The notes: a model not told the origin generated them from the sequence alone. A DNA stretch of 64,000 nt from Nocardia seriolae NBRC 15557 (GCF_007990715.1 NZ_BJWY01000010.1:37316-101315), one strand, 5' to 3'; shown: positions 37,201 to 43,088, numbered from the stretch's first letter. Program-made: numbers and translations.

Positions 37201-38682
37201 CGCTGGCGGACAGCACGTTCGGCCGCGCCGGGGCCCGCCTCGGTCCTGGTCCGGATGGAAGGGCACGGACGCCAGCAGGAGATCGTGCCCGGCGCGGATC
37301 TGTCCCGCACCGTCGGCTGGTTCACCAGCATGTACCCGATGCGCGTGGACCTGTCCGGGATCGACGTCGGCGAGGCCCTGGCGGGCGGACCCGCCATGGG
37401 CGCGGCCATCCTCGCGGCCAAGCATCAGCGACTCGCCCTGCCGGACAAGGGCATCGGCTACAGCCTGCTGCGCTACCTCAACGAGGACACCGCCCGGCAG
37501 CTGCCGCACCGGGTGCCCGGCCGCATCGGATTCAACTATCTCGGCCGCTACGCCGACGCGGACCGGCCCGCCGGCCTGGCCGGGCTCGGGTGGCTGCCCG
37601 CCGAGGAGTTCGGCGAACTGCACGCGCCGGAGCATCCCGAGGTGCCCATCGCCGCGGAGATCGAGATCAACGCGGTCGTGGTCAGCGGTCACCTGCGCGC
37701 GAACATCGGATACGCGGGTCTGCTGCTGGCCCGCGAGGAGGTCGCGGAACTGGCTCGGCTGTGGATCGAAGTGCTCACCGCGGCAGCCGATTTCGCCGAG
37801 ACACCCGCCGCCCGCGCGGCCGCCGAGGCGGAAGCACGGGAGCAGGCGCGACAGGCGGAGATCGCCGCCCTCACCGCGGGGCTCGCGGACCGGCCCGTCG
37901 GACTCGGCCTCGACGTGGTGTTCCCGATCCGGACCGCCGGTGACGGCCCGGCGGTGTTCTGCGTCCATCCGGCCTCGGGCATCGCCTGGAGCTACCTGGG
38001 CCTGGGCGAGTTGCTCGCGCCCGGGCGGCCCGTCTACGGCTTGCAGGCTCCCGATCTGTCCGGCGAAGCGCCGGTGGGCAGCATGGACGATTTCGTAGAG
38101 CGCTACCTGCGCGAAATCCGCCGCCTGCAACCGGAAGGCCCCTACCACCTGATCGGCTGGTCGTTCGGCGGGCTCATCGCGCACGCCCTCGCCGCCCGAC
38201 TCCAGGCCGAGGGCGCCCAGATCGGCACCCTGGCCCTGCTCGACGCCGACAGCGGCGACACCGACGCCGACAGCCACGAGCAGCTCACCGCGGTCTCCCT
38301 GGTCGAGGCGCTCGGCCCGGTCCTCGGCATCACCGACATTCCGCCCGAATCCACCGCCGAGGACGTCGTGGAGCTGATCCGCGCCCGCATGGGCTGCGTC
38401 TCCCTGGTGGACGCGGCCACGCTGGAACACATGGCCGCCTCCTACAACTCCTCCGGCCGCGCCCGCACCGGCTATCGGCGACCGGTATTCCACGGTGACG
38501 CACTGTATTTCAGCGCCACGGTGGACAGCGCGGAGGTCTTCGGCCCGGCGGGCTGGCGGCCGTTCATCACCGGCGACATCAACAACCACGACATCGAGGT
38601 GACCCACAACGAGATGACTACCCCGCACGCGCTCGCCATCATCGCCCGCGTCCTCGACGAAAACCTGGGGACGCCCCGCTGA
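22231..38682 (+). CDS. Four-module nonribosomal peptide synthetase (C-A-T-E / C-A-T / C-A-T / C-A-T-E-TE)
   Basis: A 5483 aa synthetase predicted to build and release one tetrapeptide. Condensation motifs: HHILIDG (150), NHHLILDG (1691), HHIATDG (2742), HHIAAGG (3805). The last has Gly at the usual Asp position. Adenylation domains span about 472-970, 2006-2505, 3070-3570 and 4139-4620, each with TSGSTG and a GKxD lysine. By-eye ten-residue specificity codes are DALCSGSVAK, DALIAGSIAK, DGLFSGVIVK and DAHAGGVIWK; I do not assign substrates. Carrier serines are S1022, S2556, S3621 (GGNS) and S4672. Epimerases at about 1067-1530 and 4727-5190 have HHLACDAVSW and HHLVIDGVSW, so residues 1 and 4 should be D. 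The thioesterase (about 5225-5480) has GWSFGG (S5311) and a late THNEM histidine (H5459). C1 begins SPAQQGFWYAQQLD, like EntF/DhbF-type domains that accept an acyl or aryl group. C2 is of the type that follows an epimerase. GTG 22231 lies 6 bp after the preceding gene. No MbtH, acyl ligase or transporter gene is nearby. Confidence 0.96.
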   Translation: MTRELAADRTATTLSRTAIVFPLSPAQQGFWYAQQLDPTVPLSEAQYIEMRGPLDLEALRGAATTAAREFGSGVLRLVEIDGRPYQLIDPGKAPTLGFLDFADRPDPMAEALAWMRAEVAAPIDLLGENAGVTTVIRVGESHHLWYTRAHHILIDGFGSMTMLYRVAELYNAAVHGQTAPPGTAASLAEVHEAEMAYRESSRFAADAAYWREVTADMPERCSLVAATAPAAALAREAWEQLPEATSALLESAARRLDSSVAGVVMAAVALYYGRITATEDVVLSLPVSGRTTAVLRRSGGMIANVVPLRVPVPRTGRVGVVLAAIRVAASGALRHQRFRHEDMRDEQGDGAGELTRGIVGPVINIMMFSAGIDFAGLECGLNVVTSGPIEDLFVNFYQHGADAPIHVDFAANPRLYDEDSLRSHHRRFLALLDSLLDADAETPVTALRYATAEDGSVLGGAHGAPAPEPRLLPEILESGLRSAGPDAVAIVAGDRELTYRELDALSNRLARRIIAAADDKPVGPESAVLLHLPRSIEAMVALWAVAKTGAAFVPLGTAMPADRMARIAAECDAGIGLTLRRTGGELPDTVRWIALDDLLDRAAGSDGESWSTAQLTPGELPGRPRLENPAYIVFTSGSTGVPKGVVVTHAGLAGLAAAIVDAYRVAPGARVLQCLNPSFDAAVLEWLMAFASGTTLVVAEPDPVLGAELAALVREHRITQVCSTPAVLSTLDAHALDGVRAVSSGGEPTPPDIVARFGIGRDLLNSYGPSETTVAVTYTKGLVPGENAGLGEPIRGAGMLVLDRWLRPVPVGVAGELYVTGPGVARGYVGRAALTAERFVPALSGPAGSRMYRTGDLVRWTRAPGASGSSHVLEYVGRSDFQVKLRGMRIELGEIDSALNAHPAVEIAVTVARQTSGGNSVLAAYVVPRAEASLTESELLEHASHRLPPYMVPATVTVLGALPLTANGKVDRRALPEPVLAQPVHRAAAGAAERLLCDLYAEILGGAQVGPETSFFALGGDSIMAITLVSRARESGLVFSAREVFEHRTPAALAVVASRVADRPARLAELPGGGIGSMPLTPVAAWLLERPGWERFAQSMVVRLPGGVEAGALTRSVQALVDRHDMLRARVIETGPVLEVGEHADAGALLTRIDCPAGGIGDALIARELDAAVGRLRPRAGVMIAFTWLDAGPVTQGRLLIAVHHLACDAVSWRILLPDLLSAWTQVAAGTDPELRETGTSMRTWAHALSGLAESDADRWPVSELGYWQHTLAPDPLVGARRLDPVPDTHGTAGRLEVEVPGEVSAALVGRITAAYRCGVEDALLAALALALALARWRGDRETATVVAVERHGREEAAVPGADLSRTVGWFTAQVPVRIGPVAPQADPSDTRAAAVALKTVKEQLRAVPRGGIGFGLLRHSNPATARELAGLPEPQVGFNYLGQIPDGVGEADWLPESMADRLGGHAHPDMPLAAVLAVDAVTLESADGQRIRAIWQFAPGAIDGVAVEALAREWVSAVSAIAALADDPAAGGFTPSDLDLLSVGQADIDGWERRYGRLDDVLPLTPLQRGLLFQSQLAAGGADGYSVQAVIDVEADLDFPRLTAAVEALVQRHDVLRTGFVQSGDGAVQVIAAHADVSCVYHDAPDATPAALDELAAAQLRIPFAVDTPPLLRVLCIGMGDRRIRLVITNHHLILDGWSMPLLFAELIALYEKAGDTAGFDTPVPFRRYLEWISERDAERARAAWSQALDGLDGPTLVAPGAPRADAAAAPVAHDVPLPDGLVERLRATAAESQVTVNTIVQVAWAMTLAGLTGSADIVFGATVSGRPPELPGPERMVGMLVNTVPVRIHLNPAEPITGLLARVQREQAALAEHQFLGLDEIHARTGLGPLFDTATVFESYPVDAASLTAATRQAQLAVTGIVGHDGTHYPLSLAAYADTGLRLELTRSPRYFDAAQADSIARAMSRLLVAIVSHPERRTAAVTDADPLNTAAIRRGAPAVAVRLLPDLLTAAGTAQRVAVGTPAQPAVRRGDVAASHRNPFLAADLTYAELDDLSNRLARRLIENGAGPERAVLVVLPRSVEAMVAIWAVAKTGAAFVPVDSAQPAARTAVMASECGATLGITVTAPDIELPSEVDWLRLNDPIVAGRLAGLSGAALTDADRLAPLRPGQAAYVVFTSGSTGTPKGVVVTHAGLASMVAATVERIRIDRDSRVMHCLHPAFDAAILVWLSTFAAGGTLVLAPPTANAGAELGAALTESAATHLICTPSVLATVDTEDLATVRAIATGGEACTPALVTRVGADRLLVNSYGPAETTIATSYGDPMTTDTATVIGNPIAGVAMLVLDHWLRPVPLGAVGELYLSGPALARGYAARTAATAARFVADPYAAGARMYRTGDLIRCTAAGFEYVGRTDFQVKIRGIRVEPGEVDAALLTHPMVAAAVTVAHRGQTGAMMLASYVSLAPGAAVSADDLSAWLAGRLPRYLVPAGIQVLDELPRTAGGKVDPRALPEPQVAQAEYVEPVGDEAIVAEIYADVLGLERIGARDDFFALGGDSLIATRVVARLSAALHRTVPVRTLFEAPVVAELARRVRAAESAAEGPALVRGPRPEPVPLSPAQQRMWFVNRFDPGSPAYNVPVALRLSGHLDTAALRAAVYDVIDRHETLRTVYPDLDGVGVQRIRAVDEIALDLEPVVIPADRLPETVIRTVTQGFDVTAAVPLRLNVFRIEGTEDEHVVVLVAHHIATDGFSMAPLTRDLAAAYATRAAGQTPAWEPLPVQYADYSLWQLDRLGAEDDPESLLARQVRYWSQHLAELPDHLELPTDRPRPARASYRAAEWTTRVDGDLTAAIERCARAHRATPFMVVHAAFAVLLARLGGGPDIAVGTPVAGRGRRELDDLVGMFVNTLVLRTGIRLGESFADLLERVRDIDLAAFEHADMPFERLVDVLAPARSQARHPIVQVMLVYQNLVIPELRLPELTVAPLEMPQTTSRFDLMLTLRDAGDDGMSAVFTYARDLFDESTVTAFGARLLRLLERIIADPSAPVGDLELLAAGERAALLDRTGGPAVRPGTLPELLAAAVAANPDGPAVTFAGRALTYTELDAASSRLARELIARGAGPDVRVAMAVPRSIESVLAVWAITKSGAGLVPVDPNYPADRIEHMVTDSGALFGVALGAAAPTLPALPGQWLPLDDPYLLRDLEKHSAAPISDADRRAPLRPGNIAYITYTSGSTGVPKGVLVTHAGLANYSRAQLDRLRLDSSSRTLHFASPSFDGAMLELLQAVGPAATMVIVEPGIIGGEELAEVIRGERVTHAFLTTAAAATMETTGLDELRVLSAGGEAMPADLVAKWTAPAPDGSVRALHNVYGPTETTIVTNMSPPLVAGDPLVIGAPIRGVRALVLDPRLRPVPEGVVGELYLSGIQLARGYHARPGLTAERFVANPHEPSGERMYRTGDLVRWRPDATGHPAIEYLGRNDFQVKVRGFRIELGEIDAALVAHESVEFAVTVGYRRSGTAESTAVVSYVLAAPGHDIDTAELTEFVAERLPEYMVPMAITVLDELPLTPVGKLDRRALPEPVFGAREFRAPRGELETLVAEVFAEVLGAERVGADDHFFTLGGNSLLATQVTARLGAALDTRVPVRALFDAPTVTALTAALATGVSAARPRLEARPRPERIPLSAAQLRMWFLNRLEPESPAYNIPGAFNIEGALDITALRAAIDDVVARHETLRTIYPVDPDGQPYQRILPATPGSTPVTEIAAAADEVAGVLASQLSHGFDVGRETPLRVCVVHVAPEHTVLAWAVHHIAAGGWSMTPMARDIVTAYVSRAADTAPQWSPLPLQYTDYALWQRELLGADDDPDALAHRQLDFWRTALAGLPEVHGLPTDRPRPPRPSGRGDDVEFTIPAEVHERLQALGRAHGASPFMVVHTALAILLARLSGETDIAIGSVVAGRGEGELDDLVGMFVNTVVLRTQLDPDAVFAAALDTVRQSDLAVYEHMELPFERLVDALSPERSTAHHPLFQVLLAFQNLRTPRTTLPGLAISPVEAPAPGSKFDLEWVLAEEFGAEGEPAGITGKLVYATDLFDRSTVATLADRFVRVLTAATADPAARVSDIDLLDAAERRVLVPARGPSGSGTTGTLVRILTATAAAHPDRPAIVAAGRTIGYRDLDLASDALAARLATAGATVETVVALALPRGAELLTAVWAVAKTGAAFLPVDPRNPLDRIDHMLSDSGAVLGLTSDEHRSALPDSAEWMTLNGAARPGTGDRPMPTAVHPDHPAWLIYTSGSTGTPKGVTVSHRGLANLVTSLRHTFGVDQSSRVLLVASTSFDASMHEALMAFGVGGAAVVAPPEVFAGDALANLIASEQVTHLAMTPTALATMDPAAVPTLRTLGVGGEAIGSELAQRWSADRTLINVYGPTEFTIWATASEPLTAEAPITIGGPIHGAAVLVLDERLRPVPMGVAGELYLAGPALARGYHARPGLTAARFVADPYGSAGERMYRTGDLVRWIGEPASPRLEYLGRSDFQVKIRGQRIELGEIDAVLSRAEGVESAVTLGVPGPGGATALAAYVQPAPDAAVDLAALRAHAAAGLPGYMVPSAFVLLDAMPLNAVGKLDRKALPQPVFEAETEYRPPTTPTEIALAGIVAELLGRERVGVHDSFFALGGDSILAIQLVSRARPHGIELSPMQVFEHRTVAALSALADNAGETVVLEELDGGGTGELPLTPVVRWMTERGGDFGRFAQSAVLELPSGITRERIVATVTAAVTRHDMLRARLTNEDGDWRLRTREPGEVDVDALLHRVEFDENEVAGQRERAAAELDSALDRLDPANGTVLQLIWLDPEDAAVRRNGLLILVAHHLVIDGVSWRILIPDLIAAWAQIAQGATPALPETGTSMRRWAHALREAAHSDTRTAELDYWRRLTDEPDPLIGDRELDPAVDRTATARAIDVTAPAEVTDALLTTLPALFDGSVEDALLAALALAVLRWRTARSAAPGPASVLVRMEGHGRQQEIVPGADLSRTVGWFTSMYPMRVDLSGIDVGEALAGGPAMGAAILAAKHQRLALPDKGIGYSLLRYLNEDTARQLPHRVPGRIGFNYLGRYADADRPAGLAGLGWLPAEEFGELHAPEHPEVPIAAEIEINAVVVSGHLRANIGYAGLLLAREEVAELARLWIEVLTAAADFAETPAARAAAEAEAREQARQAEIAALTAGLADRPVGLGLDVVFPIRTAGDGPAVFCVHPASGIAWSYLGLGELLAPGRPVYGLQAPDLSGEAPVGSMDDFVERYLREIRRLQPEGPYHLIGWSFGGLIAHALAARLQAEGAQIGTLALLDADSGDTDADSHEQLTAVSLVEALGPVLGITDIPPESTAEDVVELIRARMGCVSLVDAATLEHMAASYNSSGRARTGYRRPVFHGDALYFSATVDSAEVFGPAGWRPFITGDINNHDIEVTHNEMTTPHALAIIARVLDENLGTPR

Positions 38683-38832
38683 GACCACCGTCCGGCCGGT
38701 ATCGAATGCTGTCGTTCATGCCGAATGCGAGCCCGCCTTTCGCGCCGAGTCCGCCGGATGCCGGGTGAGTACCCCCGCGACTGGGGAACAATGGTCGCTG
38801 GAAACCCGGTCGGCTACGGAAGGTTCGAGCAA

Positions 38833-40275
38833 GTGTCGGTGGACGAGAAGAGGCGGCTGCTGGGGGCGGCGGCCGTGGGGTTGGGCGCACTCGGCGCGGG
38901 CGAGCTGCTGGCGGCGGCCCGGGGCGGTTCGCCGCTCGACGGTCTGGGGCGGCTGGCCGCCGACTACGCGCCGGTGCCGGTGGTGGAGACCATGGTCGCG
39001 CGGGCGGGCAGGCACGACAAGGAGATGACCCGCCTGGGCGTCGCGCTGGGCGGTGTCGCGGCGGCGGCCGGAATGGCGCTGCTGCCACCGCGATTGCGGA
39101 CACCCGCGGCGGTCGCCTTCGGCGCCGGAACCGCGGCCGCGGCGCTGCGCAGCGCCGACCGGTCGGTGCCCGGCGCACTCGGCGGCCTCACCGCCGCGGC
39201 GGTGCTGCGTGCCGGACTGCGGCGGCGGCCGACCGGCTTCGGCGGCGAATTCCTCTGGGCGGCAGCGGGAACCGGCATGCTGGCCGCGGCCGAGTCGCTG
39301 CTGCGCCGCGACGACCTGCGCCACCGCGAGCAGGCCCGCCGGGTCGGGCCCATGGGCGCGCACGCACCGGTCCCCGAGGACGGCATCGGCATCGAGCCGG
39401 GCCTGACCCCGCTGATCACCGCGGCGGGCAAATTCTATGTGGCGGACGTGAATTCGCGGCCGCCCCGCATCGACCCCACCCAGTGGCGGCTGTCCATCGG
39501 CGGCAAGGTCGCCCACCACCTGCGCCTGTCCCTGGCCGACCTGGCCGAGCAGGCGGTCGAATTCGACGCCGTGATGGTGTGCGTGCACAACACGGTCGGG
39601 TCCCACCGCTGCGGCAATGCGCGCTGGTTCGGCGTCCCGTTGACCACCCTGCTCGAACACGCCGTCCCCGAATCCGGGGCCACCCGCCTGGTCACCCGCG
39701 CCGTCGACGGCTACACCATCTCCCTGCCACTGGAACCGCTGCGCACCGGCGAATGGCCCGGCTACCTGGTCATCGGCATGAACGGCGAAGCGCTGCCGCC
39801 CGAACACGGCTTCCCCGCACGGGTTTTCGTCCCCGGCATCTACGGCCAGTACACGGGCGCGAAGTGGATCACCGAACTCGAACTCGCCGACGACACCCAC
39901 GTCGACTACTGGTGGAAACGTGGCTGGCCCGCCGAAACCCTCTGGGTCCGACCCGAATCCCGCATCGACGTGGCCACCTGCGGCCCCTCGGACTCCGGCA
40001 AGTTCACCGTGGCGGGCGTGGCCTGGGCCCCGCCCCACGGCGTCTCGGGCGTCGAACTCCGCATCGACGAGACGGAGTGGTTCCCCGTCGAACTCGGCTC
40101 CGAACTGGCCCCCGCCGCCTGGCGGCGCTGGCGCACCATCGTCGACCTCCCGCCCGGCACCCACACCATCCAGGCCCGCGCCATCAGCCGCTCGGGCGAG
40201 GTCCAGGACGCGGGGGAGCGCCCGCCCTTCCCGATCGGGCCTGGTGGTCTGCACACGGTGACCGTCACCGCCTGA
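38833..40275 (+). CDS. Sulfite-oxidase-fold molybdopterin oxidoreductase with N-terminal extension
   Basis: About 480 aa. The first 170 residues carry a KRRLLGAAAVGLGALGAG segment and further hydrophobic Ala/Gly-rich stretches, suggesting membrane attachment or export. The rest is the molybdopterin domain of the sulfite oxidase superfamily, with VMVCVHNTVGSHRCGNARW holding the likely Mo-ligand cysteine, plus the C-terminal dimerisation domain (EWFPVELG). Substrate unknown; the family includes sulfite oxidases and methionine-sulfoxide reductases. GTG 38833 has GGAAGG upstream; the frame is open to 38725. It follows the NRPS by 150 bp on the same strand but shows no functional link. Confidence 0.85.
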   Translation: MSVDEKRRLLGAAAVGLGALGAGELLAAARGGSPLDGLGRLAADYAPVPVVETMVARAGRHDKEMTRLGVALGGVAAAAGMALLPPRLRTPAAVAFGAGTAAAALRSADRSVPGALGGLTAAAVLRAGLRRRPTGFGGEFLWAAAGTGMLAAAESLLRRDDLRHREQARRVGPMGAHAPVPEDGIGIEPGLTPLITAAGKFYVADVNSRPPRIDPTQWRLSIGGKVAHHLRLSLADLAEQAVEFDAVMVCVHNTVGSHRCGNARWFGVPLTTLLEHAVPESGATRLVTRAVDGYTISLPLEPLRTGEWPGYLVIGMNGEALPPEHGFPARVFVPGIYGQYTGAKWITELELADDTHVDYWWKRGWPAETLWVRPESRIDVATCGPSDSGKFTVAGVAWAPPHGVSGVELRIDETEWFPVELGSELAPAAWRRWRTIVDLPPGTHTIQARAISRSGEVQDAGERPPFPIGPGGLHTVTVTA

Positions 40276-40292
40276 CCGGTCGCCGACCCGGC

Positions 40293-40308
40293 CATGACAT
40301 CTGTCATG
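40293..40308. promoter_or_regulatory. Palindromic operator upstream of the two-component system
   Basis: CATGACA, TC, TGTCATG is a perfect 7-bp inverted repeat with a 2-bp spacer. It lies just upstream of a degraded ABC-transporter gene and the histidine kinase gene, where a LuxR-type response regulator would bind. The operator appears intact although the transporter is lost. Confidence 0.55.
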
Positions 40309-40365
40309 CGGGAGTGGTGACGGACGGGGGAAGCGCCCGGATCCCCGTCGGCCGACAGTAGGGGT

Positions 40366-40484
40366 ATGAACCACCGGAATGGCTGTCACAGCTCGACGGG
40401 ACTGCTGGAACGCCATCCGGCGGTCCCGCCGTCGCGGTCCGATCGTGCTGTTCGCGACGCATTATGTCGACGAGGGCCACGCTC
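40366..40484 (+). pseudogene. Remnant of an ABC transporter ATP-binding gene
   Basis: From 40379 one frame reads MAVTARRDCWNAIRR and then GPIVLFATHYVDE. This matches the segment of ABC-2-type ATPases after Walker B, including the D-loop neighbourhood and the H-loop ATH. The Walker A region, signature motif and C-terminus are absent. An ATG at 40366 may be the original start, joined to the 3' part by an internal deletion. Kinases and regulators of this kind are commonly encoded after an ABC ATPase and permease, so both transporter genes were probably present and have been deleted. Confidence 0.7.
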
Positions 40485-40515
40485 ATGTCGTCGGGAGCGC
40501 CGGTGCGAGGTCGGG

Positions 40516-40521
40516 TAGCGT
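40516..40521 (+). promoter_or_regulatory. -10 box for the histidine kinase gene
   Basis: TAGCGT lies 8 nt before GTG 40530 with no ribosome-binding site between, which suggests a near-leaderless transcript and supports that start. Confidence 0.4.
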
Positions 40522-40529
40522 CCGGCGCT

Positions 40530-41660
40530 GTGGACGAGGAAGACGAGGGCGTTCGGCGGCGGCGACGGTTCGGGGCATTGTTTTCGGCGGCATGGGTGGT
40601 CTATCTGATCGACCCGCTGCGCAAGGGCTGGGAGCTGGAGAATCCGGTGGCGCGGGGGTACACGCTCGCGGTGATCGTGGCCTTCGGCGTCGTGTATGTC
40701 GGATCGTATTGGTTCCTGGTGCGGGGGCCGGTGCGTCAGCCGTGGCCGCCGAGTCCGCAGCTGCGCACAGTGGTCTGGCCCTTGGCGCTACAGGTGGCGC
40801 TGATTCTCGCTGCGGCGGTGACCCTGCGCTTCGAGGTCACCGGGCTGGGTGTCTATCTGGCCTCCTATATCGGGTTCACCATGTCGGCGCGATGGGCGAT
40901 CCCCATGGTGGCCGCGGTGATTCTCGCGGCGACCGTGATTCCGCAACTGGCCGTCGGGCACTCGCCGAACTACCCGCTCATGCAGTCGGTGGCACTGGCC
41001 GGTCTCGCGGTCGGCGGACTCCGGGTGATCCTCATGCGCAACCATCAACTGTATATGGCGCGCAAGCAGCTCACCGACCTGGCGGTGGCCGAGGAACGGT
41101 TGCGGGTGGGCCGGGACGTGCACGACATCCTCGGCCATTCGCTCACCGTCATCACGGTGAAAACCGAACTGGCGCAACGGCTCATCGACCTCGATCCGGA
41201 GCGCGCCAAGACCGAGATGGCCGATGTGGAGCGGCTCGCGCGCGAGGCGCTGGCGGGCGTGCGCACGACAGTCGGTGGGCTGCGCGAGGTTTCGCTGGCG
41301 GGGGAGCTGGCCAATGCCCGCACCGCCCTGAACGCCGCCGAAATCGACGCCGAGCTACCGGATTCCGACGAGCTGCCGATCCGCTACAGCGTGGTGTTCG
41401 GCTGGGTGCTGCGCGAGGCCGTCACCAATGTGGTGCGGCACAGCGGGGCCGGGCACTGCTGGGTGCGGGTCACCCCGACCAGCATCGAGGTGTCCGATGA
41501 CGGTGTCGGCATACGCGATTCGGGCCGGGCCGGCTCGGGGCTGTCCGGGCTGCGCGAGCGGGTGCAGGCCACCGGCGGCACCCTCACCCTGACCGATCGA
41601 CAAGAGGGCGGATTGCGGGTGCTGGCAAGCTTTCCGGCGACGAACAAGGAGCCGAAGTGA
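40530..41660 (+). CDS. Two-component sensor histidine kinase (NarL/DesK class)
   Basis: About 376 aa. Residues 15-165 hold about five hydrophobic segments forming a membrane sensor. The dimerisation domain has the phospho-acceptor His in GRDVHDILGHSLTVI, and the ATP-binding domain shows REAVTNVVRHSGA and DDGVGIRDSG. It should phosphorylate the regulator encoded next, whose start overlaps its stop by 4 bp. The start is uncertain: ATG 40464 and 40485 are in frame but fall in the transporter remnant. The signal is unknown; such kinases often sense membrane or drug stress. Confidence 0.9.
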   Translation: MDEEDEGVRRRRRFGALFSAAWVVYLIDPLRKGWELENPVARGYTLAVIVAFGVVYVGSYWFLVRGPVRQPWPPSPQLRTVVWPLALQVALILAAAVTLRFEVTGLGVYLASYIGFTMSARWAIPMVAAVILAATVIPQLAVGHSPNYPLMQSVALAGLAVGGLRVILMRNHQLYMARKQLTDLAVAEERLRVGRDVHDILGHSLTVITVKTELAQRLIDLDPERAKTEMADVERLAREALAGVRTTVGGLREVSLAGELANARTALNAAEIDAELPDSDELPIRYSVVFGWVLREAVTNVVRHSGAGHCWVRVTPTSIEVSDDGVGIRDSGRAGSGLSGLRERVQATGGTLTLTDRQEGGLRVLASFPATNKEPK

Positions 41661-42262
41661 TCAAACTACTGCTCGCCGACGACCAGGCCCTGGTCCGCGG
41701 CGCGCTCGCCGCGCTGCTGAGCCTGGAACCCGACCTGGACGTGGTCGCCGAGGTCGGACGCGGCGACGAGGTGCTGGCCGCGGTCGCGCGCACCGCGCCC
41801 GACGTGGCGCTGCTGGATGTGGAAATGCCCGGCCTGGACGGTATCTCGGCCGCTCAGCAGCTGCATGCCGCGCATCCGGAGGTGCGCATCCTCATGGTCA
41901 CCACCTTCGGCAGGCCCGGCTACCTGCGCCGCGCCATCGACGCCGGAGCATCCGGATTCGTCGTCAAGGACACCCCGGCCCGCGAGCTCGCCGACGCCGT
42001 CCGCCGCGTCCACATGGGCCTGCGCGTGGTCGACCCGGCCCTGGCCACCGAGACCCTCACCGCGGGCACCTCGCCGCTGACCGCCCGGGAACGTGAAGTT
42101 CTCGCCGCGGCCGCCGACGGCGCGACCGCGGGCGCGATCGCCAAGCAGCTGCACCTGTCCGAGGGCACGGTCCGCAACCACCTCTCGGCCGCCATCGGCA
42201 AAACCGGCACCCGGACCCGCGCCGAGGCCGTCCGAGCCGCCGAACGGCTGGGCTGGCTCTGA
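41657..42262 (+). CDS. Two-component response regulator, NarL/LuxR family
   Basis: A 201 aa regulator. The receiver domain (1-120) has the acidic pair in LLADDQ, the phospho-acceptor Asp in ALLDVEMPGLDG and the conserved Lys in VVKDTPA. The C-terminal LuxR helix-turn-helix is LTAREREVLAAAADGATAGAIAKQL, then SEGTVRNHLSAAI. GTG overlaps the kinase stop (GTGA). Likely binding site: the palindrome at 40293. As the transporter gene is gone, its present target may be only its own operon. Confidence 0.94.
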   Translation: MIKLLLADDQALVRGALAALLSLEPDLDVVAEVGRGDEVLAAVARTAPDVALLDVEMPGLDGISAAQQLHAAHPEVRILMVTTFGRPGYLRRAIDAGASGFVVKDTPARELADAVRRVHMGLRVVDPALATETLTAGTSPLTAREREVLAAAADGATAGAIAKQLHLSEGTVRNHLSAAIGKTGTRTRAEAVRAAERLGWL

Positions 42263-42377
42263 TCATCTGGGCCGGAACGGTGCCTCCCGGCGTCGTATCG
42301 CAATACAATTCGAACTGCTTCTCATTTCGTTCGAACTCGTGGAGTTTCGACTCTCGCGAGAGAGGGTGATGTCCGAG

Positions 42378-43088
42378 ATGTTCATTGCGAGAATCACCGC
42401 GGCCCTGCTGGCCGTGGTCGCACTCACCGGGGCCCTGCTCACCACCGGGTCGGGAACATCCCAAGCCAGCCCGTTCTGCGTACCCGGCAACACACTGCAA
42501 CCCACGGCGGAACTGTTCGCCACCACCAACACCGCCACCATCACCGACCCCGCCGACCCCCGCCTGAACGACCAGCTCTCCCTGTTCGAGACGGAAGTGA
42601 ATCTCAACGCGCTCATGGAACTCGGCGTAGCGGTCGGCTCCGAGAAGGTCGACGGCGTCTTCTGGTCAGACCAGTCCCAGCAGATCACCTACGAGCCCGC
42701 CCGCCGCTTCGACCTGGCCTGCACCAGCAGCGAGAACCTCTGCTGGATAGCCGACGACCTGCGCCTCCGCCACAACCAGGAAGCCGTCCTCGGCATCGTC
42801 TACCTCCCCGAAGACAACGAACGCACCGACGGCTTCCTGATCCGCGTCCCCGGCGTAGACCGCACCCGCCTACACGACGCCCTGCTCACCGACTCCGCGG
42901 CCCGCGACCGCCTCGGCGGCGGCTCGATCACCGCCGACGGCACCCTGATCCTGGTCGCCAACCGCTCCGACCTCGCCATCGCCAAGTCCTTCATCGAAGG
43001 CCTCGGCGCGCAATGGGATCCATCCGCCGTCCGCTACGGCGACCGAGAACTCGTCACCGACACCTGCATCCAGGGAGTCCTCTTCTGA
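42378..43088 (+). CDS. Secreted protein of unknown function
   Basis: About 236 aa. ATG 42378 is preferred because GAGAGAGGG lies at a sensible distance upstream; ATG 42369 is too close to it. The N-terminus (MFIARITAALLAVVALTGALL, then TGSGTSQAS) is a signal peptide with probable cleavage near residue 30. The mature part has cysteines suited to disulfides (FCVPGN, ACTSSENLC, DTCIQG). I see no enzyme motif. It lies 115 bp after the response regulator and has its own leader. Function unknown. Confidence 0.72.
   Translation: MFIARITAALLAVVALTGALLTTGSGTSQASPFCVPGNTLQPTAELFATTNTATITDPADPRLNDQLSLFETEVNLNALMELGVAVGSEKVDGVFWSDQSQQITYEPARRFDLACTSSENLCWIADDLRLRHNQEAVLGIVYLPEDNERTDGFLIRVPGVDRTRLHDALLTDSAARDRLGGGSITADGTLILVANRSDLAIAKSFIEGLGAQWDPSAVRYGDRELVTDTCIQGVLF

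Noticed and set aside
24055..38688. Very long open frames on the strand opposite the NRPS (up to about 1900 codons)
   Set aside because: They mirror the GC-rich third codon positions of the NRPS, lack domains and start signals, and are low-complexity Arg, Gly and His sequence.
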